The notes beneath the pieces were generated by a model. The model made no database searches. It worked only from the letters and a program-made list of their open reading frames with translations, and was not told the origin of the DNA. A program made the position numbers and the translations under genes. A stretch of DNA of 32,130 nt from Eubacteriales bacterium. GTDB taxonomy: Bacteria; Bacillota; Clostridia; Lachnospirales; Lachnospiraceae. The stretch lies in NCBI GenBank assembly GCA_030526295.1, contig JAUNDA010000020.1, forward strand, positions 1 to 32,130, in the 5' to 3' direction. How positions within the stretch are numbered: position 1 is the first letter of the stretch; the number at the start of each line of letters is the position of its first letter. Positions 23,581 to 30,832 of this stretch are shown piece by piece.

Positions 23581-25857
23581 ATGTTTCAAGAAAGTGTTGT
23601 AATTGCAGCCGAAGTGATGAGCGTCTTTATGATGCTTATTGTAATGCTTGGTTTATTTATAAAGAAAAACAGGTCTAAGAGCACAAACGTGTTGATTTTC
23701 GTTTTTGCCACAAACCTTGTGTGCACGCTGGCAGACTTAGGCTGCTATAAGATTTACGGTCCGGGATATCCGGACGCACTTATATTGCTCCTTTGGACAC
23801 TGTCATACAGTGTTGGCTCGCTTACTCTGTGTGCGTCAGTGTGGTACTGGTATTACCTTATATCAGAGCATACCACAATCAAAAAGAGGTTTTTCATTTA
23901 TCCAACGATTGTTTTCTCCGGTACATTCATTTACCAGGTAATAAGGGGATTTACTGGAAGAATCGTCTCTGTAGCAGGCGGTATTGTCACTGTTACAGGA
24001 GGAACATCTGTTCTTGTGAATGCCCTCTATCTTCTCACGGTCATCTATATTTTCATACTTATCATGATGAAGGCAAGAGAACTTGGACACGATAATACTG
24101 CACTTATTCTGTTTGTTCTTTTACTCCCGCTTATCACAAGCATTAGCTCAGTATTTTTTGGCGCAGAACAGCTTCTTTTTGTTACTACGACCTTTGCACT
24201 CGTGCTTATATATGTGCTTATCCAGACACACCATATGGCAGAGAGGGAGATGGCACACAAGAGGCTTAAGGATGACAGCTCGAGCGTTTTCCACTCGCTC
24301 GGGGAAATCTACAGTGCAATGTACTATATCGACCTTCGTACCGACGGCTATCTCGAGATTACCTGCGAGGAGGACATCAGAAAGCATGTGAGTGAGTTTA
24401 AGGGTGCAAGCGGCGGACTCAATTTCTTTGTCAACAACATGGCAAGACCCGAGGACAGGGAGGTGCTTCGTGAATTCGTTGACCTTTCAACGCTTAATGA
24501 GCGAATGAAGGACGAAAAGTGCATTACAATCGAGTTTAAGAGCACCATCTTTAAGACTCTGGACGGATCAGAAAAACCAATGTGGAGGCAGGCTGCATTT
24601 ATCGATGCGGGACATGATGAAAATGGCGAACTTGCACATGTCATCTTTGCCACTCGTTCAATTCACGAATCAAAGATGAGGGAGCTTGATGCACTTGAGG
24701 CGGCAGAGAAGGCAAACAAGGCTAAGACTGACTTCCTCTTCAATATGTCACATGACATACGTACACCGCTCAATGCCATTACAGGCTACAGGGACCTTCT
24801 CGAAAAGCACCAGGATGACCCTGAAAAGAGACAGGATTATCTTGATAAGATGAAGAATGCGGACGATGTGCTTGTGTCCATCGTCAATAACGTCCTTGAG
24901 ATGACAAGGATTGAGCAGGGAAATATTGAGGTTGAGGAGACTGCCGGAAGCATTTACCAGTTCTGCGACGGCCTTAATTCCATCTTCGCTGATATGATGG
25001 AAAGCAAAAACATCGAGTTTACTACAGAGCTTAAGATTCAGCACGAGTATGTTTTTGCCGACATGCCAAAAACAAGGGAACTCTATATGAACCTTGTTTC
25101 AAACTCCTTAAAATATACAAATCCAGGAGGCAGGATTCACCTTCTTGTGGAGGAGTTTCCGTCTGAAAAGGAGGGCAAAATCATCCTTAAGACAACCCTC
25201 ACGGATAATGGTATAGGTATGGATGAGGATTTCCTACCGCATATTTTCGAGCCTTTTGCCAGGGAAAACAATACAACAGATGCCAAAATTGAAGGAACAG
25301 GACTTGGTATGCCGATCGTAAAGAAAATCATTGACCTGGTTGGTGGTACGATTGACATTAAGAGCCATAAGGGTGAGGGAACTGTTGTTACGATTACAGC
25401 GGAACACAGAATTGCATCACACGATGACATTTTTGGAAGTCAGGACCGCACAGTTAATCCAGAGGTGTTTAAGGGAAAGAGAATCCTTCTTGCGGAGGAT
25501 AATGAGCTTAATGCAGAGATTGCGACCGAAATCCTTAAGGAGGCAGGCTTTGAGGTTGAGCATGCTCAGGATGGAAAAATCTGCTGTGACATGTTGGCGG
25601 CCGCTGAGGCTGGCTACTATGATGTTGTACTCATGGACATCCAGATGCCAAACATGAACGGATACGAGGCTGCTGTAGCAATAAGAAAGATGAACAACCG
25701 CGAAAAGGCATCAATACCGATTGTGGCCGTTACCGCTAATGCCTTTGAGGAGGATAGAAGGGAAGCCATGAGGTGCGGCATGAATGGTCACGTGGCAAAG
25801 CCCATCAATGTAAAGGAACTCATGGTTCAGCTTTCAAGGATTTTCAGGAAGAACTGA
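23581..25857 (+). CDS. Hybrid sensor histidine kinase/response regulator, membrane-bound
   Basis: 758 aa. The N-terminal membrane domain has about seven TM segments (5-230). A PAS-like region (about 235-365) follows, then HisKA with H391 in FNMSHDIRTPLNAITGYRDLL (described as residues 386-406). The HATPase (about 500-620) has the N-box MNLVSNSLKY, G1 DNGIGM and G2 GTGLGMPIV. The C-terminal receiver (about 635-755) has ED at the acidic pocket, phospho-acceptor D686 (VLMDIQMPNMNG) and K in AKPIN. It should phosphorylate its own receiver and pass phosphate to a separate Hpt or regulator, none of which is encoded here. Start by AAGGGG 8 nt upstream. The signal is unknown. Confidence 0.95.
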   Translation: MFQESVVIAAEVMSVFMMLIVMLGLFIKKNRSKSTNVLIFVFATNLVCTLADLGCYKIYGPGYPDALILLLWTLSYSVGSLTLCASVWYWYYLISEHTTIKKRFFIYPTIVFSGTFIYQVIRGFTGRIVSVAGGIVTVTGGTSVLVNALYLLTVIYIFILIMMKARELGHDNTALILFVLLLPLITSISSVFFGAEQLLFVTTTFALVLIYVLIQTHHMAEREMAHKRLKDDSSSVFHSLGEIYSAMYYIDLRTDGYLEITCEEDIRKHVSEFKGASGGLNFFVNNMARPEDREVLREFVDLSTLNERMKDEKCITIEFKSTIFKTLDGSEKPMWRQAAFIDAGHDENGELAHVIFATRSIHESKMRELDALEAAEKANKAKTDFLFNMSHDIRTPLNAITGYRDLLEKHQDDPEKRQDYLDKMKNADDVLVSIVNNVLEMTRIEQGNIEVEETAGSIYQFCDGLNSIFADMMESKNIEFTTELKIQHEYVFADMPKTRELYMNLVSNSLKYTNPGGRIHLLVEEFPSEKEGKIILKTTLTDNGIGMDEDFLPHIFEPFARENNTTDAKIEGTGLGMPIVKKIIDLVGGTIDIKSHKGEGTVVTITAEHRIASHDDIFGSQDRTVNPEVFKGKRILLAEDNELNAEIATEILKEAGFEVEHAQDGKICCDMLAAAEAGYYDVVLMDIQMPNMNGYEAAVAIRKMNNREKASIPIVAVTANAFEEDRREAMRCGMNGHVAKPINVKELMVQLSRIFRKN

Positions 25858-25907
25858 ATAACGAGCCGTAAGCCATAAGACAAAAGCCACAAGGACAGGA
25901 GAAACCT

Positions 25908-26600
25908 ATGAAAACAATTGGAATAATCGGCGGCACAAGCTGGGAAAGCACTGTTACGTATTATCAGATAATGAACGAGCGTGTTAAGGAGGCATGTGGA
26001 GGACTTTCATCCGCAAAGCTTCTTCTTTACAGCGTAAACTTTGCAGAGGTTGAGTCTCATATGTCGGCAGGCGAATGGGACGACGTTGCCAGAATTTTAG
26101 GCGACGCTGCAGTAAGGCTTGAAAAGGGTGGTGCTGACTTTATCGTTCTTGCCACAAACACGCTGCATATAGTAATAGACAGTATTGCATCACGCGTCAG
26201 CATTCCTTTTATCCATATCGCCGATGCCACGGCTGATGCGATTATTGAAAAGGGATATAAAAAGGTGGCACTTCTTGGTACGAGGTTCACAATGACCGAG
26301 GGCTTCATTAAGGACAGGATTACCGCAAGGGGAATTGAGGTACTTGTCCCTAATAGTGAGGCGATTACAAGGATTGATGACATTATCTTTAAGGAGCTTT
26401 GCCTTGGCATTATTAAGGAGGAGTCAAGGCACTACTATGAGTCGGTTATTGAGGATATGAAGGCAGCAGGAGCCGAGGGAGTAATCCTTGGCTGTACTGA
26501 AATCGGTATGCTCATCTCTTCGGACAATTCGGCACTCCCCGTTTTTGACACCGCAGTCATCCATCCTGAGGCCGCCGTCAAAGCCGCCCTCTCTGATTAA
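25908..26600 (+). CDS. Aspartate/glutamate racemase-family amino-acid racemase
   Basis: 230 aa. The N-terminal GIIGGTSWESTVTYYQ and the C-terminal GCTEIGM mark the Asp/Glu racemase superfamily. The usual first catalytic Cys is Thr (LATNTLH, T83), while C196 (GCTE) is kept. The same Thr/Cys arrangement is known in E. coli YgeA, a broad-specificity amino-acid racemase (T83/C197). So it may be a racemase of broad or asymmetric specificity rather than an aspartate racemase. The start is preceded by CAGGAG (25893-25898). It begins 50 nt after the hybrid kinase and may be read through from it. A strong terminator lies 100 nt downstream. Confidence 0.9.
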   Translation: MKTIGIIGGTSWESTVTYYQIMNERVKEACGGLSSAKLLLYSVNFAEVESHMSAGEWDDVARILGDAAVRLEKGGADFIVLATNTLHIVIDSIASRVSIPFIHIADATADAIIEKGYKKVALLGTRFTMTEGFIKDRITARGIEVLVPNSEAITRIDDIIFKELCLGIIKEESRHYYESVIEDMKAAGAEGVILGCTEIGMLISSDNSALPVFDTAVIHPEAAVKAALSD

Positions 26601-26702
26601 GCTTTCACAAAACAAATATGTAAGCATAAGGGCTTTGGGGACGATGCTGTGAGGGAGAACATCCTGAAGGCGATTCACGAACTTGAAAAAGTATTAAACT
26701 AT
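26601..26702 (+). other. Coding-like fragment downstream of the racemase
   Basis: In the reading frame of the racemase, past its TAA, this stretch reads without a stop and has protein-like character (GDDAVRENILKAIHELEKVLN). It has no convincing start codon or ribosome site of its own. It could be the remnant of a lost gene, a small GTG-initiated peptide (from 26650), or chance. No function is claimed. Confidence 0.25.
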
Positions 26703-26740
26703 GCAGCCAACCCGTTCATTCACGGGCCTGGCTGCTTTTT
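26703..26740 (+). terminator. Terminator of the racemase/hybrid kinase unit
   Basis: GCAGCC (26703-26708) and CCCGT (26711-26715) pair with ACGGG (26722-26726) and GGCTGC (26730-26735), followed by TTTTT. Confidence 0.92.
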
Positions 26741-26778
26741 GTTTGCGTAAAAGTCTTTTGAAATTCCATAAATCGTGT

Positions 26779-26784
26779 TATAAT
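26779..26784 (+). promoter_or_regulatory. -10 box of the AAA_14/DUF4143 gene
   Basis: TATAAT at 26779-26784. The -35 is uncertain: TTGAAA (26758-26763) gives a 15-nt spacer, shorter than usual. The first of two direct repeats begins within this box. Confidence 0.5.
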
Positions 26785-26833
26785 ATTCCAAAATGTTGAT
26801 GAAACGCACATTTTAGTATTCCAAAATGTTGAT
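26784..26833 (+). repeat. Two 17-bp direct repeats before the AAA_14/DUF4143 gene
   Basis: TATTCCAAAATGTTGAT occurs at 26784-26800 and again, identically, at 26817-26833. The 33-bp spacing is about three helical turns, which places both on one DNA face downstream of the -10 box. They may be operator half-sites. Two copies only, so this is not a CRISPR. Confidence 0.7.
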
Positions 26834-26865
26834 TTGGAAGCTTTGCAAAAGAATGGTGGTGCTCA

Positions 26866-28170
26866 ATGTTAAGAAGAAAAACGACGGATTTAATAAGGGA
26901 ATGGGTAAAAACGAGGGATAAGAAATGCCTCGTTGTTCGTGGTGCCAGACAAATAGGAAAGACATTCGTAATAGAGAGACTTGCCGAGGAATGCTTTGAG
27001 GAATGTGTGGAGATTAACTTTAAGCAGATGCCATCAGCCATGCAGGTTTTTTCGGGTGACCTTACCGTTGATGATATGGTGATGGCCATGCGTTTTCGTT
27101 TTCCTGACAAAAAAATAATCCCTGGAAAAACACTTATTTTTCTTGACGAAATCCAGGAGTGCAGTGAGGCGGTGACATCACTCAAATTTTGGGCAATGGA
27201 TAACAGATATGATGTTATCGCGTCTGGTTCACTTCTTGGAATTGATTATAAACGCGCATCATCTTATCCGGTGGGATATGTGGACTATATTCACATGTAT
27301 GGGCTTGATTTTGAGGAGTTTCTTTGGGCGATGGGCATTCCTGATGAGATGATCGGATATCTTAAGGGGTTCCTGGATTCATTAAAGCCAGTCCCGGAGG
27401 CTGTTCATTCACAAATGATGAACTATTACAGGCAGTACACTGCTACTGGCGGTATGCCTGAGGTGGTGCAGAAGTTTGTTGATACAAGGGATTTCAGGGA
27501 GGTTGACAGGATACAGAGAAGCCTTCTCGAGGGCTACCAGTATGACATTGCCCACTATGCTACGGCTGAAGAAAAGATAAAGGCGGAAAAGTGCTACCTG
27601 TCCCTGGCCAGGCAGCTACTTGACAAGGAAAACCATAAATTCCAGTACAAAGAGGTTGAACATGGCGGAAGGGCACAGAAGTATTACCAAAGCATAGAAT
27701 GGTTAAAGCGTGCCGACATGGTTCATTTGTGCAGAACGGTGACCGATGTGAAATTTGACCTTGATGATTATGCGAGGGATGATTTCTTCAGGGCATATAC
27801 CACGGATTTGTCTCTGCTTATGGCTATGAAGGATTTTTCTATGAAACAGCAGATTGTGGAAAACACCCTGTCTGGAAATTCAAAGGGCGGGATTTATGAA
27901 TGCGCGGTCGCGGATGCACTTTATAAAAATGGATACAATCTGTATTTTTATAAGAATGACACGGCTAAAAAGGAATTGGATTTTATCATTCAAAAGGAGG
28001 GCATGCCGGTTCCGATAGAAGTAAAAAGCGGGAATACAAAGGCGACCTCTCTCATATCCATAATGAAGAATAAGGATATTGGGTTTGGCCATAAGCTCGC
28101 CGACGGCAACATAGGGGTGGGCGAGGATGGAATCATCACGCTCCCCCTGTACATGGCTTCTTTTATTTAA
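26866..28170 (+). CDS. AAA_14 ATPase with DUF4143 and nuclease-like C-terminus
   Basis: 434 aa. Walker A is GARQIGKT (26-33), Walker B is LIFLDEIQ (90-97; D94, E95), and the sensor-like ASGSLLG follows. The middle part matches DUF4143 (VDYIHMYGLDFEEFL, then TGGMPEVV and DIAHYAT). The C-terminus has a PD-(D/E)xK-like arrangement: ELDFII, then VPIEVKSG. Such ATPases are widespread and patchily distributed in bacteria, and are suspected to be selfish or defence-related; function is not established. The gene stands alone. Ribosome site is weak (GGTGGT). It ends 115 nt before alr, with no strong terminator. Confidence 0.9.
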   Translation: MLRRKTTDLIREWVKTRDKKCLVVRGARQIGKTFVIERLAEECFEECVEINFKQMPSAMQVFSGDLTVDDMVMAMRFRFPDKKIIPGKTLIFLDEIQECSEAVTSLKFWAMDNRYDVIASGSLLGIDYKRASSYPVGYVDYIHMYGLDFEEFLWAMGIPDEMIGYLKGFLDSLKPVPEAVHSQMMNYYRQYTATGGMPEVVQKFVDTRDFREVDRIQRSLLEGYQYDIAHYATAEEKIKAEKCYLSLARQLLDKENHKFQYKEVEHGGRAQKYYQSIEWLKRADMVHLCRTVTDVKFDLDDYARDDFFRAYTTDLSLLMAMKDFSMKQQIVENTLSGNSKGGIYECAVADALYKNGYNLYFYKNDTAKKELDFIIQKEGMPVPIEVKSGNTKATSLISIMKNKDIGFGHKLADGNIGVGEDGIITLPLYMASFI

Positions 28171-28234
28171 GTGTTTTCAAGGCTTTTTCCCATTTTGGCC
28201 ATAAGCGTCATATCAAAAGCTTTTTAAATGACAT

Positions 28235-28263
28235 TTGATAAATATTTTTTAAACGGATATAAT
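28235..28263 (+). promoter_or_regulatory. Promoter of alr
   Basis: TTGATA (28235-28240), a 17-nt spacer and TATAAT (28258-28263), 23 nt before the start codon. Confidence 0.85.
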
Positions 28264-28285
28264 TACATTCCAAGGAGAAGGAATA

Positions 28286-29455
28286 ATGGAATCCACATTA
28301 AAGAGAACGTGGGCCGAGATTGATCTCGATGCCCTTAAGAATAATTATTTAAAGCTTCGTGAAAGAATAGGAAGCAAAACCAAGTTTCTGGCTGTTGTAA
28401 AGGCCGATGCGTACGGACACGGCTCTGTTCAGGTGAGCCGTCTCATGCAGGAGCTTGGCGCAGATTACCTCGCCGTAAGTAACATTGACGAGGCTATTGA
28501 GCTTAGGCATAACGAAATCACGATGCCAATTCTCATCCTCGGCCATACGCCAAAGGAGCAGGTTTCACAGCTTATCCGCTATGGAATTACCCAGGCAGTA
28601 ACCTGCAGGGCAAAGGCTATAGAATACAGCGAGGCTGCAGTAGCTGAGGGCGGAATTCTCAAAATCCATGTGAAGGTTGACACCGGCATGTCGAGACTGG
28701 GTTTCCTCTGTGACAATGAAAACTTTGAAACCGGCATAGACGGTATATGTGAAAGCTGCGGTCTCCCGGGGCTTTATGCAGAAGGAATATTTACTCACTT
28801 TGCCGTATCGGATGAAGCTGACGATGATAGTATAGCCTATACGAAAAAGCAGTTCGGACTCTTTACGGATGTAATAAAAAGCTGCGAGGAAAGGCTTGGT
28901 GTTCCGTTTGCCATAAGGCACTGTGCCAATACAGGTGCAGTGGCAAATTATCCTGAAACCTGGCTAGATATGGTTAGACCCGGACTCCTTCTTTACGGAT
29001 ATGGTGAGTTTGCAGAGGGCCTTGGTCTTAAGCCTGTCATGACTCTTAAGACAAATGTCAGCACGATAAAGTATTATCCGGAGGGTACCTATGTTGGTTA
29101 CGGCTGCAGGTACAGGACAAACAAATGGACACGTATGGGAGTGATTCCCTATGGCTATGCGGATGGCTTCTTCAGGTGCCTTTCAAACAACTGTACACTC
29201 ATGACCTCTGAGGGACCTGTCAGCCAGTGCGGTTCAATCTGCATGGATATGGCGACGATTGACCTTACTGATAAGCCGGGTGTAGATGTCGGAAGCGATG
29301 TTGAGATTTTTGGAAAGCATAACCCGATTGAGGTTATGGCCTCAAAGGCAGGCACAATTCCGTATGAGCTCACATGTGCCGTAAGCAAGAGGGTTCCGAG
29401 GGTGTACCTTAGAAATGGTGAAATAATTGAAAAGGAGCTCCTTCTTCGCGGTTAA
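28286..29455 (+). CDS. alr: Alanine racemase
   Basis: 389 aa, normal length. It supplies D-alanine for peptidoglycan in the cytoplasm. The PLP lysine is K39 (VVKADAYGHG), R137 lies in MSRLGF, the catalytic tyrosine is Y272 in VGYGCRYRT, and the C-terminal SICMDM carries the substrate-binding Met. The usual ICMDQ and SYG words are slightly changed (ICMDM, GYG), and the N-terminus TWAEIDLDALKNN is typical. Some clostridial homologs act on serine (VanT-like) without the membrane domain, so mild substrate uncertainty remains. Ribosome site AAGGAGAAGG 6 nt upstream. Monocistronic, with its own promoter and terminator. Confidence 0.95.
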   Translation: MESTLKRTWAEIDLDALKNNYLKLRERIGSKTKFLAVVKADAYGHGSVQVSRLMQELGADYLAVSNIDEAIELRHNEITMPILILGHTPKEQVSQLIRYGITQAVTCRAKAIEYSEAAVAEGGILKIHVKVDTGMSRLGFLCDNENFETGIDGICESCGLPGLYAEGIFTHFAVSDEADDDSIAYTKKQFGLFTDVIKSCEERLGVPFAIRHCANTGAVANYPETWLDMVRPGLLLYGYGEFAEGLGLKPVMTLKTNVSTIKYYPEGTYVGYGCRYRTNKWTRMGVIPYGYADGFFRCLSNNCTLMTSEGPVSQCGSICMDMATIDLTDKPGVDVGSDVEIFGKHNPIEVMASKAGTIPYELTCAVSKRVPRVYLRNGEIIEKELLLRG

Positions 29456-29558
29456 CTGTCCGATATTAACTGATAGGCCTCTATGGTATAAATAACTTTA
29501 TTTACCTAAAGCCTTCGGAAAAGCAAAAAAGAGAAAAAGGTTGCTTTAAAGCTTAAAT

Positions 29559-29587
29559 GCCCTGTGCTAGTGCATGGGGCTTTTTTT
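29559..29587 (+). terminator. Terminator of alr
   Basis: GCCCTGTGC (29559-29567) pairs with GCATGGGGC (29572-29580, two G-U pairs), loop TAGT, followed by seven T. It lies 104 nt after the stop. Confidence 0.9.
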
Positions 29588-29596
29588 ATCCAGAAA

Positions 29597-29674
29597 GGTT
29601 ATCGAGTAGGAGACAGCCTACTAGATTTATCACGAATGGTAATCTCGTGTAGGAGGCAACAGGCTCGATTGACC
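29597..29674 (+). other. Structured, possibly non-coding RNA segment
   Basis: Within the 444-nt gap 29456-29899 this segment has a closing stem GGT-t-ATCGAG (29597-29606) with CTCGAT-tg-ACC (29664-29674). Inside are TAGG/CCTA (29607-29610, 29617-29620) and CACGA/TCGTG (29631-29635, 29645-29649). A sequence word recurs: CGAGTAGGAGACA (29603-29615) and CGTGTAGGAGGCA (29646-29658). CCTAC can pair with either copy's GTAGG, so two folds compete. An overlapping 78-codon frame begins inside the alr terminator and is not credible as a gene. No known riboswitch consensus was recognised. Confidence 0.35.
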
Positions 29675-29796
29675 GGGCTTTTAAATTTTGTTGTATTGAG
29701 TCTTAAATATGCAGATTTATGCCAATGCTATAACCAGAATTCTTTAATCGGGACGTTGTATGCTGAAAAAATACCCAAAACAAAAAATGCAGCACT

Positions 29797-29825
29797 TTAA
29801 AACATGGCTCAAAAGGTGATATAAT
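29797..29825 (+). promoter_or_regulatory. Promoter of the interrupted sensor gene
   Basis: TATAAT (29820-29825) with a weak -35 TTAAAA (29797-29802) at 17 nt. The leader that follows contains CATATCG/CGATATG (29833-29854), and this overlaps the perfect palindrome GATATGGCATATC (29849-29861). Two alternative hairpins are therefore possible. Confidence 0.6.
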
Positions 29826-29899
29826 AAAAACACATATCGGCTTTTTGCGATATGGCATATCAAAACCATTACTAAATGATGTTTACCCGGAGGTATTGT

Positions 29900-30292
29900 A
29901 TGCTTCTTAAAAAAATAAAAAAGCGTTTAATGACGCTCGTTTTATGTATATGTATGATTATCGTGGCACTTCCCGTGACCACTGCATTTGCCGCACAGGA
30001 GAAAACAGCCGGAACCAAGGTTGTAAGGGTTGGATGGTTTAACGGCACGGAATTCAGCCATGGACTTAAGGGCGAAAACTACGGTTACTCTTACGACTAT
30101 CTGCAGGAGATAGCATATTATACAGGCTGGACCTACGAATACGTCGAGGACAGCTGGGAGAACCTCTACGACAGCCTTACGCGCGGTGAGATTGACCTTC
30201 TGACGGGAACAACCTACAGGGAATCACGTACAGGCGAAGTCCTCTATTCTGCAAAGCCGATGGGAACCTTCGGCTACTATCTCATCTCCAGA
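29900..30292 (+). pseudogene. Interrupted periplasmic solute-binding-domain protein, N-terminal fragment
   Basis: Start at 29900, chosen for GGAGG (29889-29893) and the signal peptide that follows (basic LLKKIKKRL, hydrophobic core, cleavage near AFAA). About 131 codons remain. They match the first lobe of a family 3 solute-binding domain (VVRVGWFNG, YGYSYDYLQEIAYYTGW, LTRGEIDLLTGTTY). In Lachnospiraceae such N-termini often front large membrane sensors with GGDEF or kinase domains, so the lost part may be long. The IS605 left end enters after about YYLISRL. The frame continues without a stop through the left end into tnpA. The rest of the gene is beyond the right edge. Confidence 0.8.
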
Positions 30293-30315
30293 CTTAGGAC
30301 AACAAGCGGGAATCC

Positions 30316-30336
30316 TCGGCAATTCAATTGCCGAGA
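30316..30336 (+). repeat. Left-end subterminal palindrome of the IS605 element
   Basis: A 10-bp perfect stem closed by one base: CTCGGCAATT (30316-30325) and AATTGCCGAG (30327-30336). TnpA of this family recognises such a hairpin in the top strand near the left end. Confidence 0.85.
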
Positions 30337-30347
30337 TGAAAGCGCAA

Positions 30348-30371
30348 AAAGGCGGGCCGGCGCCCGCTTTT
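30348..30371 (+). terminator. Left-end terminator-like hairpin inside the IS605 element
   Basis: AAAGGCGGGC (30348-30357) pairs with GCCCGCTTTT (30362-30371; one G-U) around loop CGGC, followed by CCTTTG. It lies upstream of the tnpA promoter. IS200 elements are known to carry a left-end terminator that blocks read-in transcription. Confidence 0.75.
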
Positions 30372-30374
30372 CCT

Positions 30375-30403
30375 TTGCCAAAAGACCACAAATGTGGTAT
30401 ACT
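30375..30403 (+). promoter_or_regulatory. Promoter of tnpA
   Basis: TTGCCA (30375-30380), a 17-nt spacer and TATACT (30398-30403). The tnpA ATG at 30410 is just 7 nt past the -10, so the mRNA would be leaderless or nearly so. No ribosome site is visible. Confidence 0.65.
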
Positions 30404-30409
30404 ATGTGT

Positions 30410-30820
30410 ATGAAGAACAACCTAATACATTACAGGACATCCGTATGCAACATCAACTACCATGTGGTATGGACGGTCAAACACAGGAGGAAGATACTCA
30501 CCGCCGAGATCGAAGCATATCTTAAGGAACTGGTGCAGGAGATAGCCGCGGACAAGGGCTTCACCGTGCACCTTTTCGAGTGCGGGGAATGCGACCACGT
30601 CCACTGCTTCGTGTCGGGGCCCCCGAAGCTCTCCATCACGGACATCGTGAAATACCTTAAGGGAATAACGGGCAGGAAACTGTTTGAAAGGTATCCGGGG
30701 ATAAGGGAAGGGCTGTGGAAGGGACAGCTGTGGAACCACTCGTACTACGTGGAGACGATAGGCTCCGTTTCGGAGGAAAACATACGGCGCTACATCGAAC
30801 ACCAGGGCAAGGCATACTAG
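30410..30820 (+). CDS. tnpA: IS200/IS605-family Y1 transposase TnpA
   Basis: 136 aa from the ATG at 30410, the usual length. The HUH metal motif is H63-V-H65 (ECDHVHCFVSG) and the catalytic tyrosine is Y128 in RRYIEHQ, matching Y127 of the IS608 protein. It begins YHVVWTVKHRRKIL near residue 17, as typical. In-frame ATGs at 30392 and 30404 are alternatives. The same frame is open upstream to 29900, joining the interrupted gene. It excises and inserts the element as single-stranded DNA. tnpB follows after 12 nt. Confidence 0.97.
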   Translation: MKNNLIHYRTSVCNINYHVVWTVKHRRKILTAEIEAYLKELVQEIAADKGFTVHLFECGECDHVHCFVSGPPKLSITDIVKYLKGITGRKLFERYPGIREGLWKGQLWNHSYYVETIGSVSEENIRRYIEHQGKAY

Positions 30821-30832
30821 AAAGGGGCAAAC

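Noticed and set aside
26784..26833. CRISPR array
   Set aside because: Only two 17-bp repeats with a 16-nt spacer, and no cas genes in the window.
29564..29800. 78-codon open frame after alr
   Set aside because: It starts inside the alr terminator hairpin, has no ribosome site, and overlaps the structured segment; composition is not protein-like.
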